39,438 bases of DNA from the NCBI GenBank assembly GCA_009780985.1, contig WQYZ01000018.1, positions 1-39,438 on the forward strand, written 5' to 3'. The notes below the pieces were generated by a model. It ran no database searches. It saw nothing but the letters and a program-made list of their open reading frames with translations, and was not told the origin of the DNA. Shown in pieces: positions 32,776 to 39,438 of this stretch. A program made the translations under genes and the position numbers. The stretch's first letter is position 1; every line of letters begins with the position of its first letter. The stretch comes from Oscillospiraceae bacterium. Its GTDB lineage: Bacteria; Bacillota; Clostridia; Oscillospirales; WRJC01.

Positions 32776-33000
32776 ATGAAAAAAATAATATGCAGCAAGT
32801 GCGAATACTACTATTATGACGCGGAGAATGACGACAAGTACTGCACAACTCAGTTGCCGGGGGAAATGATATCTGCGTATGCAAACTGTGAGATTGATGA
32901 ACTCCCAAAGCTGATTCCGCAGACGAAGTGCAGGAAGTTCAGGAAAGCAAAGATTTTATATGACCGGAAAGGTAAAAAACGTGATTGGCATTTACAATAA
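32776..33000 (+). CDS. Small Cys-rich protein of unknown function
   Basis: A 74-residue protein with five cysteines: IICSKCEYYYYD opens with a Cys-x-x-Cys pair, and single cysteines follow in KYCTTQL, ANCEID and TKCRKF. The spacing suggests a small metal site or zinc-ribbon-like fold. The C-terminus is very basic (KILYDRKGKKRDWH). AAGGG lies about ten bases upstream. The last nine bases overlap the end of the convergent ddh gene. No family is recognised. Confidence 0.55.
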   Translation: MKKIICSKCEYYYYDAENDDKYCTTQLPGEMISAYANCEIDELPKLIPQTKCRKFRKAKILYDRKGKKRDWHLQ

Positions 33001-33963
33001 CTCCCTGATTAGTGTAATGCCGTCTTTCGGAGAAAGATAGGAGAGTGGCACGTCGAATACTGTTTTTGCGCCGAAATTGCCCTCTTTTGACATACGGGCG
33101 GCGGCTCTTGCGTATGCGACAAGATTGCAGGCGGTAAATTCGGGATTGCTGTCGAGTTTGAGCGAAAATTCCATCATATGCTTATTTTCTCCCGTATTTC
33201 CGCCTCTGAATACCAATCCTGCGTGCGGCATTTTGGAGTGATTTTTTAACAGTTCTTCTTCGGTGATAAAATGTACGGTCGTGTCGTAATCGGCAAAATA
33301 ATACGGCATGGTTTTGATGTCGTTTTCTATTTTTGCAAGGTCGGCGTTTTCTTCCGGCACGACATAACATTCCCTCGTATGTTTCTGTCTTGTGGTAAGC
33401 TGCGGATTTGTTCCGCTGCGCACTTCTTTTACGGCTTTTTCAGACGGGATAGTGTACTGTACGGCGTCTTTTACTCCCGCCACTTTACGTATTGCGTTGG
33501 AATGTCCCTGCGAAACGCCGGGTCCCCAGAATGAATAAGTCGCGCCGTCCGGGAGTATTGCCTCCGACAGCATTTTCATCGCCGAGAAAATTCCCGGGTC
33601 CCAGCCTGCGGCGATAACGGCGGTTTTATTTGCCGCCGCTTTATTTATTTTTTCAAAATACTGCGGGATTACGGCGTGAGTGTCAAAACTGTCGACAGTG
33701 TTAAACATTGCGGCATATTTGGGACCTTCTTCAGGCAGGTCGGTTGCTGAACCGCAGCACAGTATTATAACGTCGATTTTATCTGTCAAATCTTTTGCGT
33801 CGTTGAAAGTATAAACCCGCGCTCCCGGCGTTTTAATTATCGTTCTTTCGGGATTTTTTCTTACAAAAACCGCCGCGAGTTCCGTATCCGGGTTCTGCGG
33901 GATGACTTTTTCCACTCCTCTGCCTATATTTCCGTATCCTACTATGCCGATTCTGATTTTCAT
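32992..33963 (-). CDS. ddh: meso-Diaminopimelate D-dehydrogenase
   Basis: A 323-residue NADPH-dependent enzyme that makes meso-diaminopimelate from tetrahydrodipicolinate and ammonia in one step, for lysine and peptidoglycan. Visible are the Rossmann motif IGIVGYGNIGRGVE (residues 4-17), CCGSATDLPEEGP near 69, SFDTHAVIP near 92, AAGWDPGIFSAMK near 118 and FWGPGVSQGHSNAIR near 144, all characteristic of Ddh. The ATG at 33963 is chosen because GGAGAG lies about 11 bases before it; an in-frame start ten codons upstream overlaps that site. The one-step route is found in a minority of bacteria, including some Clostridia and Bacteroidetes. It is divergent from the ABC exporter genes. Confidence 0.92.
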   Translation of the reverse strand: MKIRIGIVGYGNIGRGVEKVIPQNPDTELAAVFVRKNPERTIIKTPGARVYTFNDAKDLTDKIDVIILCCGSATDLPEEGPKYAAMFNTVDSFDTHAVIPQYFEKINKAAANKTAVIAAGWDPGIFSAMKMLSEAILPDGATYSFWGPGVSQGHSNAIRKVAGVKDAVQYTIPSEKAVKEVRSGTNPQLTTRQKHTRECYVVPEENADLAKIENDIKTMPYYFADYDTTVHFITEEELLKNHSKMPHAGLVFRGGNTGENKHMMEFSLKLDSNPEFTACNLVAYARAAARMSKEGNFGAKTVFDVPLSYLSPKDGITLIRELL

Positions 33964-34142
33964 AAAAATATATCTCTCCTTTGACATAATCAACTTCCGC
34001 CTGCGCGAAGGTGATTTTAACTGTTTATAAAATATTTAATATGCTGATATTATACATGTTATTCCTGTGAAAATAAATATCTTTTTGTAAATTTTACACT
34101 TGAAATATAAGTCGAGTATCGCTTGCAAAATAAAATAATTAT

Positions 34143-34192
34143 AAAAATTCAAGCAATCGTTGCTTGAATTTTTTGAATTTGTATGATATAAT
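34143..34192 (+). promoter_or_regulatory. Exporter promoter overlapping a perfect hairpin
   Basis: AAAAATTCAAGCAA (34143-34156) and TTGCTTGAATTTTT (34160-34173) form a 14-base perfect inverted repeat with a three-base centre. Its right arm contains TTGAAT (34164-34169), which serves as -35 for TATAAT at 34187-34192, 17 bases on. The palindrome may be an operator covering the -35, or a terminator shielding the exporter genes from upstream transcription. Confidence 0.55.
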
Positions 34193-34230
34193 TCTGCCAT
34201 ATACAGGAAACTACATGAGGAGAGAAATTT

Positions 34231-36087
34231 ATGCTGTTCGGTAAAAAGAAATACAACTATCTGAGTATGCTGATTTTGTACTTTAAACTTGTCCCCGGCG
34301 CATGTATAATAAAGGTTGTAAATAATATTATCGGGTCGATTATTCCGACATTTAATATAATAATAACCGCAAGATTTCTGAATGCCGCTGTGGCGTCTGT
34401 CAGCGACCGAAGCAAATTGAACGAAGTCGTTTTCCCTCTCGGCGCAATTATTGCGATTAGTCTGTTTAATTATTATATCGGGATACTAATGGGAATGTTA
34501 AACACAAGAACGGGCAATAAAATACGGAAGATTGTCCAGCCCGCAGTCGCGGAGAAAAAAGCGGCTGTCAGATTCAGGTATTATGAAAACCAGGAGAGCA
34601 CCGACATAACAAACAGGGCAATGGGGAACTTCGAGGGGAATTTGCAAGGATTTTTCGATCAGATTTTCAACGTTTGGTATATTGTCGCGCAGGTCGGGGG
34701 ATTTGTGATAGTTTTGGGAATGCAGCTTTGGTGGGCTTCGATTGTGTTTGTTGCAACATGCGTGCCGTCTGTTATTATATCGTATAAATTCGGCAAAAAA
34801 AGATATGATACAGACAAAGAAATGACTAAAATCGACAGAAAGGTCGGGTATTTATTCGGCATCTTAACAGGCAGGGACACGATAGAAGAAAGATATACGT
34901 ACGGTTATACGGGAAAATTAAACGAAGAGTACAAAGAAAAATACGAATTTGCGAGAAACGCGCGTAAAAAAATAGACCGAAGCAGATGGATAAGCATGAA
35001 AGTATCGGGGATTATCGCTTTTCTAAGCGGGGTAATTGTCATTGCGTTGCTGATTCCGTCGGCGATATTTCCCGATGCGAGCGGGGCTGTCAGATTGTCA
35101 ATAGGAATGTTCACATCACTTGTAAACGCTATTTTCGGCATAAGCGGTCAAATGCAATGGGGCGTGCCGTGGCAGATCGGCGATTTCAAATATAAAATTG
35201 AATATCTGAAAGATTTGAATAAATTTCTTGAATTTGAGGAAGACAAAAACGCCGCTTGCTTGCCTGATATAAATATCCCGATATTGGAATCAATCGAGTT
35301 TAAAAACGTGAATTTTAAATATCCCGGCACAGAGCCTTATATATTGAAAGATTTTAACATAAAACTTATTTCCGGTAAGCATTACGCGATTGTCGGCGTG
35401 AACGGGGCGGGAAAAACTACGCTCACAAAATTAATCACCGGACTTTACAAAGAATATGAGGGCGAAATACTAATCAACGGCAAAGAGTTAAAAGAGTATA
35501 CTCAAGCGCAGTTAAAAGCTCTATCTGCAGTCGTATATCAAGATTTCTGCCGTTATCCGCTCGATTTTTACAACAATATAGCAATAGGAAACGCAAACGA
35601 CATGCAGAACCGTGTGAAAGTCGAGAACGCCGTAGAGATAATCGGACTTTCTGACGTCGTCGATAAACTGCCGAAAAAATATGAAACGCCGGTTACGAAA
35701 ATCAAAGAGGACGGCGTCGATTTATCGGGCGGCGAATGGCAGCGAATCGCTCTCGCCCGTCTTATAGTGAACCCAGCGCCGCTGAAAATCCTCGACGAGC
35801 CGACAGCCGCGCTCGACCCGATTTCGGAGAGCAGGGTCTACGAGCAGTTCGGCAGTATAATAAATCAGGATAAAAACAGCGACGGGCATATTACGATATT
35901 TATAAGCCACCGTCTCGGCTCCACAAAACTTGCGGACGAGATTATCGTCGTATCAGAGGGAAAAGCGGCGGAATGCGGCACATTCAGCGAGCTTATGGCA
36001 AAAGGCGGCATCTACGCCGAGATGTTCGCAAGCCAGTCTGAATGGTATAAAGACGGGAACAAACAGGAAATTTCAGAAAGCGCGTAG
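34231..36087 (+). CDS. ABC exporter half-transporter A (permease-ATPase fusion)
   Basis: A 618-residue type I exporter half-transporter. The membrane domain (about 20-330) has five or six helices; the nucleotide-binding domain starts near 345 (FKNVNFKYPGTEPYILKDF). Walker A is GVNGAGKTTLTKL near 389, the signature is LSGGEWQRIALAR, Walker B with the catalytic Glu is LKILDEPTAALDP, and the H-loop is FISHRLGST. All ATPase residues are present. A second half-transporter gene of similar length follows, so the pair may form a heterodimer. Substrates of this group include peptides, lipids and drugs; no peptide precursor or regulator gene is evident. GGAG precedes the start. Confidence 0.9.
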   Translation: MLFGKKKYNYLSMLILYFKLVPGACIIKVVNNIIGSIIPTFNIIITARFLNAAVASVSDRSKLNEVVFPLGAIIAISLFNYYIGILMGMLNTRTGNKIRKIVQPAVAEKKAAVRFRYYENQESTDITNRAMGNFEGNLQGFFDQIFNVWYIVAQVGGFVIVLGMQLWWASIVFVATCVPSVIISYKFGKKRYDTDKEMTKIDRKVGYLFGILTGRDTIEERYTYGYTGKLNEEYKEKYEFARNARKKIDRSRWISMKVSGIIAFLSGVIVIALLIPSAIFPDASGAVRLSIGMFTSLVNAIFGISGQMQWGVPWQIGDFKYKIEYLKDLNKFLEFEEDKNAACLPDINIPILESIEFKNVNFKYPGTEPYILKDFNIKLISGKHYAIVGVNGAGKTTLTKLITGLYKEYEGEILINGKELKEYTQAQLKALSAVVYQDFCRYPLDFYNNIAIGNANDMQNRVKVENAVEIIGLSDVVDKLPKKYETPVTKIKEDGVDLSGGEWQRIALARLIVNPAPLKILDEPTAALDPISESRVYEQFGSIINQDKNSDGHITIFISHRLGSTKLADEIIVVSEGKAAECGTFSELMAKGGIYAEMFASQSEWYKDGNKQEISESA

Positions 36088-36100
36088 AATTTGCACCGAA

Positions 36101-36163
36101 AGCCTCCCTCAGCGATGAAGTCGCTATTAGAGGGGGGTGTCGGCTTTGCCGACAGGGGGAGCT
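36101..36163. repeat. Left inverted repeat flanking the DUF559 gene
   Basis: It opens AGCCTCCCTCAGCG and closes GACAGGGGGAGCT, with an inner hairpin TGTCGGCTTTGCCGACA. It is the reverse complement, with changes in the loops, of the copy at 36599-36659. Its left end lies 13 bases after the stop of exporter gene A. Confidence 0.85.
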
Positions 36164-36212
36164 GGAAATGAATACATAATAAAAATATAAAAAAAAAGGG
36201 ATATTAAATCTT

Positions 36213-36593
36213 ATGTCGTTAGATTACAACCCAAATATAATTCCAAAAGCAAAAGAGTTAAGAAAGAACATGACTCCACAGGAAAAGCATTTATGGTATG
36301 ATTTTCTGTCAGAATATTCTAAAACATTTCGATTTCAAAGGCAGAAAACAATAAGTAATTATATCGCCGATTTTTATTGCCATGAAGCAAAATTATTTAT
36401 AGAATTAGACGGGAGCCAGCATTTTACAGACGAAGGAAAAACTTACGATAAAGAACGCACAGAAATTTTGCGGGCATACGGATTGACAGTAATTCGTTTT
36501 ACAAATTATGAGATAGATAGAAATTTTGACGGAGTGTGTAAATCTATAGATAATTTTATAAAAAATTACGTTGAAAATATGCAGAAGAGTTAA
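36213..36593 (+). CDS. DUF559-family endonuclease-like protein
   Basis: A 126-residue protein of the DUF559 family, related to very-short-patch-repair and PD-(D/E)xK nucleases. It opens with AKELRKNMTPQEKHLWYDFL, has FRFQRQKTISNYIADFYCHE, and the core FIELDGSQHF, where Asp of IADF, Glu and Asp of ELDG and the His form the expected metal site, then VIRFTNYEI. All key residues are kept. AAGGGA lies about 11 bases upstream. It is more AT-rich than the flanking exporter genes by eye and is bounded by inverted repeats, which fits transfer. The cellular target is unknown. Confidence 0.85.
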   Translation: MSLDYNPNIIPKAKELRKNMTPQEKHLWYDFLSEYSKTFRFQRQKTISNYIADFYCHEAKLFIELDGSQHFTDEGKTYDKERTEILRAYGLTVIRFTNYEIDRNFDGVCKSIDNFIKNYVENMQKS

Positions 36594-36598
36594 TATCC

Positions 36599-36659
36599 GG
36601 CTCCCCCTGTCAGCTTCGCTGACACCTCCCTCTTACCGCGCTTCGCGCTGAGGGAGGCT
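36599..36659. repeat. Right inverted repeat flanking the DUF559 gene
   Basis: It opens GGCTCCCCCTGTC, has the hairpin TGTCAGCTTCGCTGACA and CCGCGCTTCGCGC inside, and closes CGCTGAGGGAGGCT. It starts six bases after the DUF559 stop and ends 50 bases before exporter gene B. Confidence 0.85.
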
Positions 36660-36709
36660 AAACTTTTCTAAATCCGAAATAAATCTAATAAATCCAAGGA
36701 GAAAAACAT

Positions 36710-38533
36710 ATGCCTGAAAATACAATAATCGAAAAAAATGGCAAAAAAATCAAGAAGAAGAAAGAAAAAGACCCGATAAATCTGTTTTACATGGCGAAAA
36801 AAATATATCCTATGGTAGTGAAATCCAAGCCGTCTTATTATTTTGCAAATCAGGGATTGTCAGTATTGCACGGCATATCGCACGGAGCAAACGTCATGGT
36901 TTCTCAGCTGTTTTTTGACGCCGTATACAATGCTTCCCTTGGAAAAGATACGCTTGGCGGCGTTATCATAGCGCTTATATTGTTCGTTTCTTTCAGATTG
37001 GCGAGCGATATATTAAACGCCGTACATAATTTTACAACCAACGCAAAATGGATGAGAGTTGTCGGATTTATGAACTCTGAAATAATCAAAAAATCCGCTC
37101 TTATCGACCCTGTGGAATTTGAAAATCCCAAACGCTTGGACGATATAAATAAAGCCGCAAACGGCGCAGGCTCCGCAATGCAGCTTGAATTTATAATAAC
37201 CACGGTCTTTACTTTCTATCTGCCGTATTTCGCGTTTATGGCGGTTTATCTGTACAGTCTTAATCCTATGCTTATACTGTGCATTTTATTTGTTTTCGTC
37301 CCGGTAATCACTTCGCAGATTCTGCGTTCGTCTGTGTTCTCAAAACTTGAGGATAAAGTCGCGCCGATAAGACGCGAACTTGACGCGTATAACGACGCAG
37401 CAAGCGGCAAAGGTTTTTATAAAGAAACGAGAAATCTCGGTTCTTTTACATATCTCAAAAAACTTTTTACAGACACTTTAACTTCTTTCAATGCCGCCAC
37501 ATGGAAAGCCAACAAAAGAAGCTCGTTAATAGATTTCGGATTCAATACTCTGTCTCTACTCGGTTACGGAGGGATACTGTTTCTGCTTGTAAAATATCTT
37601 CTGGCTGGAGAAATATCCGTCGGGGCATTTGCGGCGGTGTTCAATTCCATCGGTATGCTGTTTGGAGTTATGAATGAGATGATAAGCCAGCACTTAGGGA
37701 ATCTTGCCAACAATTTCGGACTTATACGCAATTTCCTGCGTTTTCTTGATATTCCGACAGATAAACGCCCTGATACAGACATAGACAAAAAAGACGGCAT
37801 AATCATAGAAAATGTAGCGTTCAGATACCCGAACGCCGAAAAAGACAGCCTGAAAAACATAAATCTGACTGTCAAGCCCGGGGAGACAATCGCAATAGTC
37901 GGCGAAAACGGTGCAGGAAAAACTACGCTTGTGAAACTTCTCACAGGATTGTATAAGCCGACAGAGGGAATCGTGACAATCGGCAAGACAAGCGTCGATA
38001 ATATAAGTTATAGAGCTCTGTTCAGAAACGTTTCGGGAGTGTTCCAGAAATATCAGCGTTATGCGCTGAACCTTAAAGAGAATATACAAGTCGCCGATTT
38101 TTCAAGTCAGAACAGCGTCGAGGAAAATCTTGAAAAAAACAATATAGACAAAGACAACAAAGATATATTCCCGGACGGACTTGACACAATGCTGTCAAGA
38201 GAATTTGACGGGGTCGATTTATCCGGCGGTCAGTGGCAGAGAGTGGCGATTTCAAGAGGATTTTACAGAGACAGCGACATCATAGTTTTAGACGAGCCGA
38301 CAGCGGCAATCGACCCAATCGAAGAGAGTGCGATTTACAGAAAGTTTATAGAAGCCGCCAAAGACAAAACGGCGGTAATCGTCACACACCGCATGGGTTC
38401 GGCAAAGATAGCCGAGCGAATAGTGGTGATGAAAGACGGCGAAATAGTACAAATCGGCAGTCACGACGAGCTTATGCAGACTGGGGGACTTTACGCCGAT
38501 ATGTATAAAGCGCAAGCCGGGTGGTATAAGTGA
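36710..38533 (+). CDS. ABC exporter half-transporter B (permease-ATPase fusion)
   Basis: A 607-residue type I exporter half-transporter with a Lys-rich N-terminus, membrane domain (about 30-340) and ATPase domain from about 360 (IIENVAFRYPNAEKDSLKNI). Walker A GENGAGKTTLVKL is near 399, the signature LSGGQWQRVAISR, Walker B IIVLDEPTAAIDP and the H-loop VTHRMGSAK. All catalytic residues are intact, as in half-transporter A, so both ATP sites of a heterodimer would be active. AAGGAG lies before the ATG. Gene A ends 622 bases upstream, with the DUF559 cassette between them. A similar gene pair is often an exporter for a bacteriocin-like or lipid substrate; this is not shown here. Confidence 0.9.
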   Translation: MPENTIIEKNGKKIKKKKEKDPINLFYMAKKIYPMVVKSKPSYYFANQGLSVLHGISHGANVMVSQLFFDAVYNASLGKDTLGGVIIALILFVSFRLASDILNAVHNFTTNAKWMRVVGFMNSEIIKKSALIDPVEFENPKRLDDINKAANGAGSAMQLEFIITTVFTFYLPYFAFMAVYLYSLNPMLILCILFVFVPVITSQILRSSVFSKLEDKVAPIRRELDAYNDAASGKGFYKETRNLGSFTYLKKLFTDTLTSFNAATWKANKRSSLIDFGFNTLSLLGYGGILFLLVKYLLAGEISVGAFAAVFNSIGMLFGVMNEMISQHLGNLANNFGLIRNFLRFLDIPTDKRPDTDIDKKDGIIIENVAFRYPNAEKDSLKNINLTVKPGETIAIVGENGAGKTTLVKLLTGLYKPTEGIVTIGKTSVDNISYRALFRNVSGVFQKYQRYALNLKENIQVADFSSQNSVEENLEKNNIDKDNKDIFPDGLDTMLSREFDGVDLSGGQWQRVAISRGFYRDSDIIVLDEPTAAIDPIEESAIYRKFIEAAKDKTAVIVTHRMGSAKIAERIVVMKDGEIVQIGSHDELMQTGGLYADMYKAQAGWYK

Positions 38534-38709
38534 AAATGAATCTGCAGGAGTGGCTATACTCACCCTGCTGAGCTTCACTTAGTCTGTCAGTGTGTTGTTC
38601 CTGCAATTAATTTCACATGAGCGGCTGGGATTTATTTATGTAGGAGTGAATTTTATTTAATGCCTGCTTTTCAATTCTGGATACATAGGAACTCGGTTAT
38701 GGTAAACGG
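38534..38709. other. Spacer between exporter and recombinase genes
   Basis: It has a hairpin CAGGAGTGGCTATACTCACCCTG with CTGAGCTTCACTTAG beside it, a decayed relative of the CTGAGCTTCGCTCAG hairpin of the palindromic elements. An attachment site of the element carrying the recombinase could lie here, but no duplicate can be tested within the window. Confidence 0.35.
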
Positions 38710-39438
38710 TTAAACCTGATTAAATTCACTGAAAGCCCAGTAAATTATAACCTGTTTGTCCGATGTAAGTTCTATCCGCTCAATCAAACTGAAAACAAGT
38801 TCTTTGTTTATTTCGATTTCGCTGATGAATTTTCCCGCGAGTTCTTTCGCTTTTTCGCGGTTATCGACTTTATTTTCAGACTTTAATTTTAGAATCTTTA
38901 ACTTTTCGGTCATATTTTCGCGGTCTTCTTTTAATTTGCCGTAAATTCTTTCAAAATCTTTAGGAGAAAGTACGCCGTAAAGTTTGTCTGTATAAACTTG
39001 GTCTAATTTACCTGTCAAAAACTCTATTTTTGATTCAAGTTCTTTTATTTCGTTTTCACCTTTGGAATTTGCTTTGCATTTGGCTATTTCAATCTCTGCG
39101 ATATTTTGCATCTCCGCAAGATTTAAATATTTCACACAAACTTGTTTTACCTGATTTAAAACGGCGTTTGTAACATCTTCGACTTTCGCGTAATGTACTG
39201 TGCATTTTTTTTCGTTTGTAAATCGCTGATAAGTTCTGCATACAAAGTATAAAACTTCTCTGTTTTTCGCTAACTTACGATTTATTACAGACATTACATA
39301 ACCGCATTCGTGGCAATAAATTAACCCTTTTAATAAATAATTATGCGTTCTTTCTCTGATTTTTCTACGCTTGGATAATAACATCTGCACAGTGCCGAAA
39401 GTGTCTTTATCAATAATAGCTTCATGCGTGTTTTCGAC
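38710..39438 (-). CDS. Large serine recombinase, C-terminal part
   Basis: The frame stays open to the right edge (VENTHEAIIDKDTFGTVQ before an internal Met), so the gene's 5' part with the catalytic Ser lies outside. At least 242 residues are visible. HEAIIDKDTFGTVQMLLSKR is the usual end of the recombinase domain. A zinc beta-ribbon follows (CHECGY, then CRTY and KKCTVHY), then a long coiled coil (ENEIKELESKIEFLTGKLDQ, YGKLKEDRENMTEKL) and a short beta tail. This is the order in large serine recombinases of phages and integrative elements. It is read toward the exporter genes. It marks the edge of a mobile element or its relic. Confidence 0.9.
   Translation of the reverse strand, partial: VENTHEAIIDKDTFGTVQMLLSKRRKIRERTHNYLLKGLIYCHECGYVMSVINRKLAKNREVLYFVCRTYQRFTNEKKCTVHYAKVEDVTNAVLNQVKQVCVKYLNLAEMQNIAEIEIAKCKANSKGENEIKELESKIEFLTGKLDQVYTDKLYGVLSPKDFERIYGKLKEDRENMTEKLKILKLKSENKVDNREKAKELAGKFISEIEINKELVFSLIERIELTSDKQVIIYWAFSEFNQV

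Larger units (their letters stand above)
36101..36659. mobile_element. Inverted-repeat-bounded DUF559 nuclease cassette
   Basis: Two about 62-base copies of one repeat in opposite orientation enclose a single ORF. The outer tips agree over 14 bases (AGCCTCCCTCAGCG) and the inner tips over 12 (GACAGGGGGAGC). The unit splits two exporter genes that would otherwise be adjacent. The repeat type is widespread in spacers of clostridial genomes in my recollection. Mobility is inferred from structure; no transposase is present. Confidence 0.55.

Overview
The window looks like a Gram-positive, anaerobic Firmicute of the Clostridia (an uncultured Oscillospirales-like lineage is my guess; the family cannot be fixed from sequence alone). 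The reasons are AT-rich spacers with near-consensus SigA promoters, strong AGGAGG-type ribosome binding sites, sortase/LPxTG surface proteins, a class C sortase pilus locus, acetate kinase and meso-diaminopimelate dehydrogenase. Stops are TAA, TAG and TGA, so the ordinary bacterial code applies. No rRNA, tRNA or CRISPR array was seen.

Layout. 1-5.4 kb: a truncated secreted toroid-repeat protein, ackA, divergent ahcY, then a VOC protein, a DUF3267-like membrane protein and a GNAT acetyltransferase. 5.4-7.4 kb: an XRE regulator plus a UROD-family protein, divergent from a small unknown gene across paired operator-like palindromes, and a nonsense-broken hicB. 7.5-10.3 kb: purine supply genes guaB and a PRPP-synthetase-family gene. 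10.6-16.1 kb: four tandem secreted CBM9-like proteins, each with its own TTGACA-N17-TATAAT promoter, and an inverted repeat or terminator after each. Three end in a QTGD-type C-terminal anchor and one is a lipoprotein. 16.1-18.1 kb: a ManD/RspA-type sugar-acid dehydratase, an intact RelB-like antitoxin and a nonsense-broken PIN toxin.

18.3-22.3 kb: an XRE regulator, then an ECF sigma factor, a membrane anti-sigma candidate, a tiny membrane protein and a lipoprotein. The anti-sigma candidate and the lipoprotein each carry two copies of the same extracellular repeat, which resembles the C-terminal repeat of BlaR1/M56 proteins. 22.4-29.2 kb: an SDR oxidoreductase, then a pilus locus (coiled-coil protein, signal peptidase I, LPHTG backbone pilin, class C sortase, NPKTG stalk pilin). 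29.5-31.6 kb: a cytoplasmic GH92 mannosidase. 31.7-33 kb: very small genes and a candidate structured RNA with a good promoter. 33-38.5 kb: ddh, and two ABC exporter half-transporters separated by a DUF559 nuclease gene sitting inside its own inverted repeats. The right edge holds the C-terminal part of a large serine recombinase, so a mobile element probably continues outside.

Two themes join the parts. One is a surface programme: glycan-binding proteins, pili, sortase and a membrane signalling operon, with GH92 and ManD suggesting use of host or plant glycans. The other is small mobile DNA: at least six palindromic elements with GTAGGGGC/GCCCCTAC-like ends lie in spacers, and two toxin-antitoxin modules have decayed by single nonsense changes.
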